From NCBI GenBank assembly GCA_029974595.1, contig JARKRC010000047.1, forward strand, positions 19,507 through 83,506: DNA of 64,000 bases, written 5' to 3'. The translations under genes and the position numbers were made by a program. Of this stretch, positions 47,530-59,159 are shown in pieces. This DNA is from Ereboglobus sp. (lineage in GTDB: Bacteria > Verrucomicrobiota > Verrucomicrobiia > Opitutales > Opitutaceae). The stretch's first letter is position 1, and each line of letters opens with the position of its first letter. Under the pieces are notes generated by a model. That model saw nothing but the letters and a program-made list of their open reading frames with translations, made no database searches and was not told where the DNA came from.

Positions 47530-47566
47530 CAAAATAAAAAAGCCGCGCTTTGGCGGCGCGGCTTTT
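47530..47566 (-). terminator. Rho-independent terminator of the rplI cluster
   Basis: Minus-strand stem AGCCGCGC/GCGCGGCT followed by a T-run (TTTTTTATTTT). It is about 25-60 bp beyond the rplI stop and isolates the operon from the cassette array. Confidence 0.8.
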
Positions 47567-47589
47567 GGTGGTGAGTGTTTTTATAAGGC

Positions 47590-48141
47590 TTACTCGGCTT
47601 TTTTTCTGGCGGGGCGCTTGGCCGATTTTTTCTCGGTCTTGCGGACTTCGCCCTCGGCGGGGGCCGCTTCCTTCGGAGTCTCGATCGGGTTTTCCGAGAC
47701 GATGTCGAAGCTGAGATCAACGGAGATGTCGTGGTGGAGCTTGATCTTCACTTCGTGCTTGCCGAGGGTTTTGGCGGGCGTGTGGAGGTGGATTTTGCGC
47801 TTGTCGATGAGGATGCCGGATTCCTCGAATTTCTTATGGAGGTCGGCGGCGGTGATGGCGCCGAACATTTTGCCGCCTTCGCCGGTCTTGACGGCGAACG
47901 CGAGGGCGAGTTTTTCGAGCTTGGCGGCGACTTCCTTGGCGCCGTTGACCTCTTGGATTTCACGTTCGGCGCGGCGTTTCTTGAGCGCGTCAACGTGCTT
48001 GCGGTTCGCCTGCGTGAGCGGAACGGCGAGTTTTTGCGGATAGAGATAGTTGCGGGCGTAGCCGACGCGAACTTTGACCTGGTCGCCTTCGGCGCCGAGG
48101 TTTTCGAGAGGTTTCAGGAGGAGGACTTCTGTGTGAGCCAT
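47590..48141 (-). CDS. rplI: 50S ribosomal protein L9
   Basis: 183 residues. The N-terminal RNA-binding domain contains LLKPLENLGAEGDQVKVRVG and ARNYLYPQKLA, followed by the long connecting helix. A C-terminal Lys/Ala/Glu-rich extension of about 35 residues (EVRKTEKKSAKRPARKK) goes beyond E. coli L9 (149). Last gene of the rplY-pth-rpsF-ssb-rplI run. Confidence 0.95.
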   Translation of the reverse strand: MAHTEVLLLKPLENLGAEGDQVKVRVGYARNYLYPQKLAVPLTQANRKHVDALKKRRAEREIQEVNGAKEVAAKLEKLALAFAVKTGEGGKMFGAITAADLHKKFEESGILIDKRKIHLHTPAKTLGKHEVKIKLHHDISVDLSFDIVSENPIETPKEAAPAEGEVRKTEKKSAKRPARKKAE

Positions 48142-48189
48142 GTTGATGGTGTGTTAATTGGTTTTTGAGCGAGTGGTGCGGGGCGCGGT

Positions 48190-48672
48190 TTAGAACGGGA
48201 CGTCTTCGTCGATGTTGTCCTGCGGGGGCGGGGGAGCGCTGCGCGAGGGCTGGCGGGGAGGAGGCGAGCTGCGTTCGACAGGGGAAGCCTGGTCGAAGTT
48301 TTCCTCCGAAGCGCCGCCGCCTTGCGTGGCGCCGCCTTCGCGGCCTCCGATGAACTGGAAGCCTTCGAGGACGATTTTGACTTTGCTGCGTTTCTGGCCC
48401 GTGGTCTTGTCATCCCAAGTATCCTGGCGGAGGCGGCCTTGCACGAAGATGGGGCGCCCTTTGCTCATATACTTGGAGATGACTTCGCCTTGTTTTCCCC
48501 AGGCTTCGATGTCGAAGAAGTTGACCTCTTCCTTGGCGTTGCCGGCTTCGTCTTTGTAGGTGCGGTTGACGGCGATGCCGAACTGGCAGATGGAGGTGCC
48601 TTTGGGCGTGACGCGGAGTTCCGGGTCGCGCGTGAGGTTTCCGATGAGGATGACTTGATTGAATGAGGCCAT
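48190..48672 (-). CDS. ssb: Single-stranded DNA-binding protein
   Basis: 160 residues. OB fold with MASFNQVILIGNLTRDPELR at the start and FFDIEAWGKQGEVISKYMSKG, then a Gly/Pro/Ser-rich linker and the acidic tip DEDVPF that recruits partner proteins. Between rpsF and rplI as usual. The rpsF-ssb gap holds an inverted repeat. Confidence 0.95.
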   Translation of the reverse strand: MASFNQVILIGNLTRDPELRVTPKGTSICQFGIAVNRTYKDEAGNAKEEVNFFDIEAWGKQGEVISKYMSKGRPIFVQGRLRQDTWDDKTTGQKRSKVKIVLEGFQFIGGREGGATQGGGASEENFDQASPVERSSPPPRQPSRSAPPPPQDNIDEDVPF

Positions 48673-48681
48673 GGGGAGAGA

Positions 48682-48779
48682 TGAATTAAGAGTTATGAAT
48701 TAAGAATTAAGAAGTAGAAGGCCAAGAGTAAATGACAAGGTGCGTGCGCCGGCTGTATTTACTTCTTAATTCTTAATTT
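48682..48779. repeat. Inverted repeat of AATTAAGAATTAAGAAGTA units between rpsF and ssb
   Basis: The left arm has GAATTAAG units at 48682-48718; the right arm TACTTCTTAATTCTTAATTT is at 48756-48779. GC-poor, unlike its surroundings. Adjacent is a perfect GTGGAAACCG/CGGTTTCCAC hairpin overlapping the rpsF stop (48781-48806). Confidence 0.8.
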
Positions 48780-48790
48780 CGTGGAAACCG

Positions 48791-49087
48791 TCAGACGGTT
48801 TCCACGAAGGTGCGATAGACGGTGTTGTTGAGGCGGAGGCGTTCCTTGAGTTGCGCGGGAGCTTCGGCGGGGGCCGAGAAGCTGATGTGCACATAGACGC
48901 CGCCGGTGAGTTTTTTGTCGGTGACGCGGACGAAGTCGCGTTTGCCAAGGTTTTCGATGGCGGTGACGTCGCCCTGGACGGCGGCGATTTCCTTTTTCAC
49001 GTCGTCAATGAGTTGATCGACGGATTCCTCTTTGCCGCGGTTGTCGAGGATGAATGTGGCGCGGTAATTGCGTTTGGTGGTTGTCAT
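48791..49087 (-). CDS. rpsF: 30S ribosomal protein S6
   Basis: 98 residues. S6 pattern: YRATFILDNRGKEESVDQLI, GKRDFVRVTDKKLTGGVYV, ERLRLNNTVYRTFVE. It binds S18 and 16S rRNA; rpsR itself is not adjacent here. Overlaps pth by 4 bp (ATGA), so it is coupled. Confidence 0.93.
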   Translation of the reverse strand: MTTTKRNYRATFILDNRGKEESVDQLIDDVKKEIAAVQGDVTAIENLGKRDFVRVTDKKLTGGVYVHISFSAPAEAPAQLKERLRLNNTVYRTFVETV

Positions 49088-49674
49088 GTTGCTTTGTCTC
49101 TTCTGTTAAGTGTGTTCATGGCCCGGTCCGTTCCGTGTTCGAGGAGGAGGTCGAGGCCGTTGAGATAGTGTGGAAGTGTGTTTTCGACGAGTGTTTGTTG
49201 GTCGGTGGTAAGGTTTCCGAGGACGAAGTCCTTGAGTTCCATTCGGGGCGGTTGCTTCGGGCCGATGCCGATGCGGTAGCGGACGAAGCCGTCGCCGAGG
49301 TGCTGGAGGATGCTGGCGATGCCGTTGTGGCCGCCTGCGGAGCCGGTGAGCGAGACTTTGACGAGCCCGAGGTCGATGTTGATGTCGTCGTAGATGACGG
49401 CGATCCGGGCGACCGGGATTTTGTAATAGCGGACGAGGCTTTGGAGGGCGGCGCCGCTGTCGTTCATGTAGGTCTGCGGTTTGGCGAGCAGGATGCCGTT
49501 GCCGCCGGGCGCGTTGTCCCAGCGGGCGATCTCGGCTTGGAGGGCGGCTTGCATTTTCCAGGAGAGCGCGTGCTTTCGGGCAAGCGCATCGAGGATGATG
49601 AAGCCCAGGTTGTGGCGGGTATTCGCATACTCGCGGCCCGGGTTGCCGAGTCCGGCAACAAGCAGAATGGACAT
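49084..49674 (-). CDS. pth: Peptidyl-tRNA hydrolase
   Basis: 196 residues. It frees peptides from tRNA after drop-off. Family blocks: LVAGLGNPGREYANTRHNLGF with catalytic His, LAKPQTYMNDSGAAL, and VIYDDINIDLGLVKVSLTGSAGGHNGIASI with the conserved Asp and the S-G-G-H-N-G block. Follows rplY with a 60-bp gap. Confidence 0.95.
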   Translation of the reverse strand: MSILLVAGLGNPGREYANTRHNLGFIILDALARKHALSWKMQAALQAEIARWDNAPGGNGILLAKPQTYMNDSGAALQSLVRYYKIPVARIAVIYDDINIDLGLVKVSLTGSAGGHNGIASILQHLGDGFVRYRIGIGPKQPPRMELKDFVLGNLTTDQQTLVENTLPHYLNGLDLLLEHGTDRAMNTLNRRDKAT

Positions 49675-49734
49675 GTCTCAAAGAACAATCGCTCCGGGCC
49701 GCGGCGGTCAAGCTGCGGCCCGGAGCGGGAAAAC

Positions 49735-50448
49735 TTATTTCTTGGCGGGAGCGGCTGCGGGAGCAACAGCAGCGGCGGCGGGTTTGGCACCGGTGGCGGC
49801 AGGAGCGGCGGCTGCGGGAGCGGCACCAGCGGCGGGGGCGGCTGCGGGAGCAGCAGCGGCTGCATCCGGCGTGGCGGCGGCGACTTCCTCGACGGGAGCG
49901 ACGCAGGAGAACACAGGGAGGTTCTTGTCGTCGCGGAACTCAACGCCGGCGATGGGCTTGAGGGCGCCGACGTGGAGGGTTTCGCCGATCTTGAGGGCGG
50001 AGACGTCGACTTCGATGAAAGGCGGGAGATCCTTGGGAAGGCAGCGGATGCGCAGGTAAGGATTGGGCATTTCGAGAACGCCGCTTTGATTTTTGACGCC
50101 GAAGGCTTCGTTGATGGCGACAACACGGACGCGGATTTCCATCTTTTCGTCGGCTTTCACTTCTTGGAAATCGACGTGGAGATACTTGTCGGTGATGGGG
50201 TCGCGCTGAACTTCCTGGATGAAGGAGAGGGCGGCCTTGTCTTTGCGCGTGAGCTCGATAAGAGTGGCGGAACCGGCGATGGTTTTGATGAGTTTGGTGA
50301 ACTCGGGGCCGTCGACCGAGAGGGTTTCGGGCTGGGTGTGCTTCCCATAGAGGATGGCGGGCACCCGGTTGGTTTTGCGGACGCGGCGGGATGCGCTGCG
50401 GCCTGTCTGTTCGCGTGTGGCGACTGCTAGTTTATGTTGTTGCTTCAT
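49735..50448 (-). CDS. rplY: 50S ribosomal protein L25 (general stress protein Ctc type)
   Basis: 237 residues. TL5/Ctc form: the N-terminal L25 domain (REQTGRSASRRVRKTNRVPA, YLHVDFQEVKADEK) is followed by a second beta domain and an Ala/Pro-rich tail (about 190-237) lacking conserved residues. L25 binds 5S rRNA. ATG 50448 (MKQQHKLAVATREQ) is the right start. It heads the translation cluster, reading toward rplI. Confidence 0.93.
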   Translation of the reverse strand: MKQQHKLAVATREQTGRSASRRVRKTNRVPAILYGKHTQPETLSVDGPEFTKLIKTIAGSATLIELTRKDKAALSFIQEVQRDPITDKYLHVDFQEVKADEKMEIRVRVVAINEAFGVKNQSGVLEMPNPYLRIRCLPKDLPPFIEVDVSALKIGETLHVGALKPIAGVEFRDDKNLPVFSCVAPVEEVAAATPDAAAAAPAAAPAAGAAPAAAAPAATGAKPAAAAVAPAAAPAKK

Positions 50449-50579
50449 GGTTTCGTTCCCCCTGGTCGCTCCGGGAATCGGAGGCAGGCGTAGTGGAAAA
50501 GAGTTGAATGGATAGGGGTCGGGTGGATGAAAGCAACAACGAAAATACGCGGACGGGAGGACGAGGGAAGAGACGGAGA

Positions 50580-50755
50580 GGAAAATCCCAAAACCCAATG
50601 TCCAAATCCCAAATAAATCCCAAAATTCAAATCACAAATTCCAAAGGTGGGAACGGGGAGGCGGCTTCGGAAGGTGGAATGGCGGTTTGAGATTTGTAGT
50701 TTGTTATTTGGAGTTTTTTTGGGATTTGGATATTGGGTTTTGGGATTTTTCGCGC
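50580..50755. repeat. Intergenic inverted repeat (AAATCCC type), second copy
   Basis: Arms AAATCCCAAAACCCAATG... and ...ATTGGGTTTTGGGATTT enclose an unrelated centre with GGAAGGTGGAATGG. It shares the arm style with 1010-1262. Confidence 0.7.
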
Positions 50756-50760
50756 AGCGG

Positions 50761-52182
50761 TTATAGGTTTCCGGTTTCGAGGCCGAAATAGCGCTTGGCG
50801 TTTTTGTAGCAGATGTCCTCGATCATGCCGCCGACGAGTTTTTTGTCGGCAGGAATGAGTCCCGTATCGACGTCGCGGCCCACGATCGAGCAGAGCACGC
50901 GGCGGAAATATTCGTGGCGCACATAGCTCATGAAGCTGCGCGAATCGGTGAGCATGCCCACGAAGCGGCTGAGGAGGCCGAGTTGCGAGAGGGCGTTGAT
51001 CTGCCACTCCATGCCTTCCTTCTGGTCGAGGAACCACCAGCCGGAGCCGAACTGGATTTTACCGGGTGTGAGGTCGTCCTGCACGTTGCCGATCATCGTG
51101 GCGAAGACGTAATTGTCGGCGGGGTTGAGGTTGTAGATGATGGTTTTCGGAAGCGCGTTTTCGCTGTCGAGTGTGTCGAGGTAGCGGGCGAGCGAGCGGG
51201 CTTGCGGGAAATCGCCGATGGAGTCCGCTCCGACATCGACGCCGATGCGCTTGAGGAGGCGGGTGTTGTTGCTGCGGATGGCGCCGAGGTGGAGCTGTTT
51301 TGTCCAGCCGCGCTTCGCGTCGAGGCGGCCAAGGTGGAGCATCACGAACCAGACGAATTTGTCCGTTTCCCCGGGGCTCGCGGCTTTGCCGGAACGGGCG
51401 GCGTCGAAGATGGCCGAGGCTTCTTTTTCCGTGCAGGAGGCGTCGGGGAGATTTTCGAGGCCGTGGTCGCTGACGCGCGCGCCGAGGGAGTGGAAAAATT
51501 CGTGGCGGTTGTCGATGGCGGCGAGGAAGGAGTCGAGGTCCTTCACATTGGTGTTGGCGCGGGCGGAGAGTTGGTCGCACCAGGCGTTGAAAACGGCGGG
51601 ATTGTTCACGACCATGGCCTTGTCGGGGCGGAAGGTCGGATAGACGCGCGTCTGGAGTTTCGATTTTTTAATCGCGATGTGGTGTTCGAGCGAATCGACA
51701 GGATCGTCGGTCGTGCAGACGACGTTGACGCGGTTTCTGGTGAGGATGCCGTGGGTGGAAAAGGCCTTGGTTTTGAGTTTCTCGTTCGCGAGTTTCCAGA
51801 TTTTCGGGGCGTTGGTTTCGTTGATGATGAGGTCGATGCCGAAGTAGCGGCGCAGTTCCAGGTGCGACCAGTGGTAAAGCGGGTTGCGGAGCGTGAAGGG
51901 GACGGTTTTGCACCAAGCGAGGAACTTTTCGTAGTCGCTGGTTTTATTGCCGGTGATGTAATCCTCGGGGATGCCGTTGGAGCGCATGGCGCGCCATTTG
52001 TAGTGGTCGCCGGCGAGCCAGATTTGGAAGAGGTTTTCGAACTGGCGGTTCGTGGCGATCTGGTCGGGCGGGAGGTGGCAGTGGTAGTCGAAGATGGGTT
52101 GGGTGGAGGCGTGGTTTTTGTAGAGCGAGCGGGCCCAGGGGGTGTCGAGGAGGAAGTTTTCAGGGAGGAATGTTTTGGCCAT
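50761..52182 (-). CDS. uxaC: Glucuronate (uronate) isomerase
   Basis: 473 residues, TIM barrel of the amidohydrolase-like UxaC family that isomerises D-glucuronate/D-galacturonate to fructuronate/tagaturonate. Seen: IFDYHCHLPPDQIATNRQFENL (metal-binding H-x-H), NRVNVVCTTDDPVDS, TSLGARVSDHGLE-like HSLGARVSDHGLENL and RFVGMLTDSRSFMSYVRHEYF. Uronates come from pectin and hemicellulose, which fits the GH106 enzyme elsewhere. No uxaA/uxaB nearby. Confidence 0.95.
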   Translation of the reverse strand: MAKTFLPENFLLDTPWARSLYKNHASTQPIFDYHCHLPPDQIATNRQFENLFQIWLAGDHYKWRAMRSNGIPEDYITGNKTSDYEKFLAWCKTVPFTLRNPLYHWSHLELRRYFGIDLIINETNAPKIWKLANEKLKTKAFSTHGILTRNRVNVVCTTDDPVDSLEHHIAIKKSKLQTRVYPTFRPDKAMVVNNPAVFNAWCDQLSARANTNVKDLDSFLAAIDNRHEFFHSLGARVSDHGLENLPDASCTEKEASAIFDAARSGKAASPGETDKFVWFVMLHLGRLDAKRGWTKQLHLGAIRSNNTRLLKRIGVDVGADSIGDFPQARSLARYLDTLDSENALPKTIIYNLNPADNYVFATMIGNVQDDLTPGKIQFGSGWWFLDQKEGMEWQINALSQLGLLSRFVGMLTDSRSFMSYVRHEYFRRVLCSIVGRDVDTGLIPADKKLVGGMIEDICYKNAKRYFGLETGNL

Positions 52183-52302
52183 ATTGTGCTTGGATTCAGG
52201 GTTTGGATTTGGAAAAGGGCAATGGCATTCCGTAATTTTCGGACAGGTGAGTCAAATGGAATTACCGCGAAAAATTCCCGAAGGGGAAACCCGCCGGTGG
52301 GA

Positions 52303-54588
<2,286 letters not shown>

Positions 54589-54693
54589 TCAAAAACAAAG
54601 GCGGGCGGGGGCAAAGTTTACAGTTGTCAGACCAAGCGCTTTGCCGGGCGCGCGGAGCACATTGGAAAATCACAGGCCGCAAACTTTGCCGTG

Positions 54694-55935
54694 TCAGCGG
54701 CGACGACGGTAGCGGATAAGGGCGAGGGTCGCGAGGCCGAATCCCATGAGGGCGTAGGCGCCGGGTTCGGGCACAGGGGTAAAGGTGAGGGCGAGAGTAT
54801 TGCCGATCTTTTCTATGTTGAAATCGCCGAGGCCGAGGAGAGCGGGGTTTTGATTGTAGAAGGCATCGGTGTTGATGGCGAAATAAGCGGGATCAAAGCC
54901 GGTGATGACGAGGGGGGTGCCGGCAGTGTAGGCGATGGTCCATGTACGCGGCTGGGCGGGGTCGAAGTTGTAGAGCGCGCCTTCGTTGCCGGCGGCGTTG
55001 ATGGAGTAGAGATTGATGGTGATGGGGATCAGCGGGTTGCCTTGGATGGCAAGGTTGTCCCAAACGCAAATCCGGTCATTGGCGGCGGTGGCGATGTCGA
55101 TATGCCAGATCGCCCCGGGCATGAAAACGACGCCGCCGTGAAGGTGCATCTCGCCAATTTTATTGAGAAAACCGGGAATGAGGTGCATGCCGGAATTGAG
55201 CGTAACGAGGTTGGTGAAAGTCCCGTTGCCGGAGATATCGCCATCTACAGCCAATTTCAAGGGGGCATTAAATTCCCTCAAAAAGCCGACGGGTTCGCTG
55301 GAGAAGGAGCCCGAGGCTTCCATCGGTAAAACGCTGCCGAGCTTAGACACGCCGCCGGAGGGCATGGTGTTTTCACCGGAGGATTTTTCCGCGATGGCGG
55401 CGGCGATTATCGGAGACTCGATGGCGCCGGAGCGGGGCGCAGAAACAGGGTGATCGTGGTCATGCGCATGGTCATGGTTGGGCGGCGCAGGCTCGGGGCC
55501 GGGCAGGAAAATGTCGCGCGAGGCGATGCCGGTCGGTCGGGGGAGAGCGGCGGGGATGATGTTATCCACCTCCGCAATGAGGCTGCCCGTGCGCAGAGCC
55601 TGCGCGTCGAGGCCCTCGTAGGTGTGGATGAGCGACGGGGCGGGATTGTTTGCGACAGGGCGGCCCGGCGCGGGAATGACGGCGTTGACAGCAGCGGCGG
55701 CCGGATTGGCGATGGCGCCAATATCGGATAGGAATTCGGCGAAACTGGTCGCGAAGCTTTCGGTGTAGCCCGTCTGTGTCGCGGCGGAGAGTGTGATTTT
55801 TGAAGTGCCGGAGGCGGATAACGACGCGTCGGAGGACGCGTCGGAGCGCGGCTCGTTTGTGCCCGTCCATGTGTATTCGGCGGCAGTCAGTGTGACAGCG
55901 GCGAAAAGGGCGATGGTTGCGGACAGGCGTTTCAC
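54694..55935 (-). CDS. PEP-CTERM sorting domain protein
   Basis: 413 residues. Signal peptide (1-19), then low-complexity beta-rich sequence without a recognised domain, with a His/Asp-rich NHDHAHDHDH stretch in the middle. The C-terminus is TFTPVPEPGAYALMGFGLAT...IRYRRRR, i.e. PEP motif, hydrophobic helix, Arg cluster, the signal read by exosortase. Such proteins are usually sorted to the surface in exopolysaccharide-making bacteria. No exosortase gene here. Confidence 0.85.
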   Translation of the reverse strand: MKRLSATIALFAAVTLTAAEYTWTGTNEPRSDASSDASLSASGTSKITLSAATQTGYTESFATSFAEFLSDIGAIANPAAAAVNAVIPAPGRPVANNPAPSLIHTYEGLDAQALRTGSLIAEVDNIIPAALPRPTGIASRDIFLPGPEPAPPNHDHAHDHDHPVSAPRSGAIESPIIAAAIAEKSSGENTMPSGGVSKLGSVLPMEASGSFSSEPVGFLREFNAPLKLAVDGDISGNGTFTNLVTLNSGMHLIPGFLNKIGEMHLHGGVVFMPGAIWHIDIATAANDRICVWDNLAIQGNPLIPITINLYSINAAGNEGALYNFDPAQPRTWTIAYTAGTPLVITGFDPAYFAINTDAFYNQNPALLGLGDFNIEKIGNTLALTFTPVPEPGAYALMGFGLATLALIRYRRRR

Positions 55936-56089
55936 GAGTGCGGACTGTTAGGGGAAATGATTTGCATTTTCAAGCTCACAGGCGTTTGGAGTGTGTATTT
56001 ATTGATTATTTGGGGGATTTGAGGCGAGGGCGGATGGTTGGGTCTTGCGGGCGGATGGGAAGGGCGTAGGGTGCTCCGTTTTCATTTTC

Positions 56090-56659
56090 ATGTCACAGAA
56101 TATCGTAACGTTTCATTACACTTTGCGCGATGCCTCGGGGCGGATGATTGATATGTCGGTCGGCGGCGAGCCGGTGACATACATGGAGGGCGCGGGCCAG
56201 ATCATCGACGGGCTGGAGGCACAGTTGCGCGGAGTGCCCGCCGGGTCAAAGATGACGGTCAATGTGCCTGCCGCCCAGGCATACGGCGAGCGTGACGAAT
56301 CGCTTTTGCACAAGGTAAACCGCTTGCTGCTGCCGGTCGAGGGCGAGGTGAACGTGGGCGACCAGTTTCGCACGGCCCGGGATCCGGGCGCGCCGGTCGT
56401 GACCGTGACGGCGGTGGAAGGCGACGAGGTGACGCTCGACGCGAATCATCCGCTTGCCGGCGTCGATCTGATGTTTCACGTCGAAATCGTCGCGGTGCGC
56501 GAGGCGACCGCGGAGGAGATCGAGGCGATTGCCAATGCGCGCCATGGCTGCGGTTGCGGCAAAAAACACGGGAGCTGCAAGGACGGCGATTGTGACTGCC
56601 GCGACGACGGCGAGGGCTGTGATTGCGACGACAACGCAGGCGGCTGCGGCGGGCGCTGA
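56090..56659 (+). CDS. FKBP-type peptidyl-prolyl isomerase, SlyD-like with Cys-rich tail
   Basis: 189 residues. Prolyl isomerase domain with inserted IF flap, as in SlyD: FHYTLRDASGRMIDMS, GAGQIIDGLEAQLRGVPAGS, YGERDESL and NHPLAGVDLMFHVEIV. The tail (about 154-189) is dense in Cys/His/Asp (HGCGCGKKHGS, CDCRDDGEGCDCDDN), able to bind several metal ions, as for SlyD's Ni-binding tail. Start ATG 56090 (MSQNIVTFHYT). Confidence 0.88.
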   Translation: MSQNIVTFHYTLRDASGRMIDMSVGGEPVTYMEGAGQIIDGLEAQLRGVPAGSKMTVNVPAAQAYGERDESLLHKVNRLLLPVEGEVNVGDQFRTARDPGAPVVTVTAVEGDEVTLDANHPLAGVDLMFHVEIVAVREATAEEIEAIANARHGCGCGKKHGSCKDGDCDCRDDGEGCDCDDNAGGCGGR

Positions 56660-56759
56660 GGCTTTTGGCGTTTGCGGGCATTTTTTGGCTTCGTCGCGCG
56701 CCGGTTTCCTCCTTTTTTCACGACACATTTCTCAACACAGATCATTTTTAAGCAATCCC

Positions 56760-57497
56760 ATGAACGTTCTCGGCATTGATATCGGCGGTTCGGCGGTCAA
56801 GGGCGCGCCGGTTGACACCCGCACGGGGAAACTTCTCGCGGAGCGTTTCCGCATCGAGACACCCGACAAGGTCACGCCGCAACGCATGGGCGAAATCATC
56901 GCCGGGATAGCGGGGCATTTCCGCTGGCGGGGACGCATCGGCGCGGGTTTTCCCGGTGTCGTCGAGGGATCGACGATCCGCACATCGGCAAATCTCCATA
57001 AAAAATTCGTCGGCTGCGACCTCGGCGCCATCATCGAAAAGGCGGCCAAGCGACGCGTGCGCATCATCAACGACGCCGACGCGGCGGGCATGGCCGAAAT
57101 GCAATTTGGCGCGGGGCGCGGACAGAAAGGCGTCGTGCTCATGCTCACGCTCGGCACGGGTGTGGGTTCGGCGCTTTTCTGGCGCGGCGTCTTGCAGCCG
57201 AACACGGAATTGGGCCATCTCCCGATTCGCGGAAAATCAGCCGAAAAATTCATCGCCGCATCCGCGCGCCGGACGCGCGACCTCTCATGGGAAGAGTGGG
57301 GCGCCGAGCTGGGCGACTACGTGCGCATCCTTGAAAAAATCCTCTGGCCCGAGCTGATCGTCATTGGCGGCGGCGTGAGCGACAAACACAGGAAATTTTT
57401 CAAATACATGAAAACGCGGGCGCGCCTCGTGCCGGCGGAATTTTTCAACAATGCGGGGATCGTGGGCGCGGCGCTCGCCGGCGCGGACAATGCCTGA
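56760..57497 (+). CDS. ppgK: Polyphosphate glucokinase-like ROK family protein
   Basis: 245 residues. ROK family: phosphate-binding LGIDIGGSAVKGAPVDTRTG, IGAGFPGVVEG, INDADAAGMAEMQFGAGRG, LMLTLGTGVGSALF and a PELIVIGGGVSDKH end. The short length and KGAPVD motif match PpgK (polyphosphate/ATP glucokinase) rather than other ROK kinases. Converts glucose to glucose 6-phosphate. Start ATG 56760. Confidence 0.85.
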   Translation: MNVLGIDIGGSAVKGAPVDTRTGKLLAERFRIETPDKVTPQRMGEIIAGIAGHFRWRGRIGAGFPGVVEGSTIRTSANLHKKFVGCDLGAIIEKAAKRRVRIINDADAAGMAEMQFGAGRGQKGVVLMLTLGTGVGSALFWRGVLQPNTELGHLPIRGKSAEKFIAASARRTRDLSWEEWGAELGDYVRILEKILWPELIVIGGGVSDKHRKFFKYMKTRARLVPAEFFNNAGIVGAALAGADNA

Positions 57498-57667
57498 TTT
57501 CGCGCCATCCCCTTTCACAGCGCACGGGCAACAATGCGCGCCCATGCACAAAAATAATTGTAACTTATTTCGCGCGGCGGTGTTTGAAACACATGATTCA
57601 AATGTCATTCTCCTGTCGCAAAGCCATTCCCGGCGCGGCGTAATCCGCGCATCCAGATTTCCAAGCC

Positions 57668-59062
57668 ATGTCATCCCCCGCATCTCCCGAAACGACCACG
57701 CCTGATCAGGCTTCCGCCCGCCGGGCCGCATCGCGCCCGCGCCGCAAGTCGCGCAAAGGCCTTGTTCTCATAATCGGCGCGATTCTTGTCGCCGTGCTTG
57801 TCGCCGCCGCGCTCGCCACGCGCAGCCGCGGCGCGAAGGTCACCCGCGTGACCACGGAAAAAGCCGTCGTCAAAAACATCACGCAAACCGTTTCCGCCAC
57901 CGGGAAAATCCAGCCCGAAACCGAGGTGAAAATCTCCCCCGAGGTCGCGGGCGAAATCACCAACCTGCCATTCCGCGAAGGTGCCGACGTGAAGAAAGGC
58001 GACCTGCTTGCCCAGATCAAACCCGACAACTACCGCTTCCAAGTCGAGCAACGCGAAGCCGCCCTCGCCTCCGCGCGCGCCAACGCCGCCGACGCCGAGG
58101 TGCGCGTCCTCAAGGCCGAGGAAGACTTCAGGCGCTCCGAAGGCCTCCACAAGGCCCGCCTCATTTCCGATTCGGATTTTACCGCCGCGAAAGCCGCCTA
58201 CGACAGCGCCCGCGCCAGTCTCGACGCCGCGCGCGCCTCCATCAATTCCTCGGAAGGCCTCCTCAACCAGGCCCGCGACCAGCTCGAAAAAACCACCATC
58301 TATTCGCCCATCGACGGCACGATCAGCTCCCGCACTTCCGAAGTCGGCGAGCGCGTCGTCGGCACCGGCCAGTTCGCCGGCACCGAGATGATGCGCGTGG
58401 CCGATCTCTCCAACATGGAAGTGCGCGTGAACATCAACGAAAACGACATCGTCAACGTGAAAGTCGGCGACAAGGCCATCGTCAGCATCGACGCCTTTCC
58501 CGGGCGCAAGTTCGACGCCGTCGTCAAGGAAATCGGCGCCGCCGCCAAGACCACCGGCCAGAACACGCAGGAAGAGGTCACCAACTTTCAGGTGAAAATC
58601 CGCATCCTCGACAAAAGCGTTCCCCTCCGCCCCGGCATGAGCGCCAACGCCGACGTCGAGACACAGTCCGTCGAAAACGCGGTCGCCGTTCCCATCCAAT
58701 CCGTGACCGTCCGCTCCCGCGAAGGCGCCAAGACCATCGACCAGCTCGCCGCCGACCGTGAGAAAAAAACCTCGCAGACCAAAGGCGAAGGCGCGGCCAC
58801 TGCGATCAACACCGCCGAAAAGCGCCGCAACGAGCGCGCCGACCGCGAATCGCTCAACCGCGTCGTCTTCGTTGTGGAAGGCGGCGGCAAGGTCAAAATG
58901 GTGCCCGTCGAAACCGGCATCGGCGATTCCACGCACATTGAAATCAAGTCCGGCATCAAGGAAGGCGACGAAGTCGTGAACGGCAGCTTCGCCGTCATCA
59001 CCCGCACCCTCGCCGACGGCATGGCGGTGCAGGTGGAACAGCCCAAGAAAAACAAAAAATAA
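57668..59062 (+). CDS. Efflux periplasmic adaptor (MacA/HlyD family)
   Basis: 464 residues. N-terminal membrane anchor (about 31-50), then a barrel-sandwich lipoyl domain ([23 protein letters not shown]), a coiled-coil hairpin (about 125-210, alanine-rich), the second lipoyl half [14 protein letters not shown], and beta-barrel domains. It links the inner-membrane MacB pump to the outer membrane. First gene of the operon with the ABC genes downstream. Confidence 0.9.
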   Translation: MSSPASPETTTPDQASARRAASRPRRKSRKGLVLIIGAILVAVLVAAALATRSRGAKVTRVTTEKAVVKNITQTVSATGKIQPETEVKISPEVAGEITNLPFREGADVKKGDLLAQIKPDNYRFQVEQREAALASARANAADAEVRVLKAEEDFRRSEGLHKARLISDSDFTAAKAAYDSARASLDAARASINSSEGLLNQARDQLEKTTIYSPIDGTISSRTSEVGERVVGTGQFAGTEMMRVADLSNMEVRVNINENDIVNVKVGDKAIVSIDAFPGRKFDAVVKEIGAAAKTTGQNTQEEVTNFQVKIRILDKSVPLRPGMSANADVETQSVENAVAVPIQSVTVRSREGAKTIDQLAADREKKTSQTKGEGAATAINTAEKRRNERADRESLNRVVFVVEGGGKVKMVPVETGIGDSTHIEIKSGIKEGDEVVNGSFAVITRTLADGMAVQVEQPKKNKK

Positions 59063-59065
59063 AAA

Positions 59066-59157
59066 ATGCGGAATGCGGATTTCGGAATGCGGAATGAAAA
59101 AACCACAGAACCAAAATCCAACCATTCCGCATTCCCCATTCCGAAATCCGCATTTCC
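59066..59157. repeat. Inverted repeat of AATGCGGAATGCGG type between adaptor and ABC ATPase
   Basis: Left arm ATGCGGAATGCGGATTTCGG, right arm CCGAAATCCGCATT, with a 30-bp centre. The 18-bp CATTCCGCATTCCGAAAT unit is also found inside oleC at 27738-27778. Confidence 0.8.
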
Positions 59158-59159
59158 CA

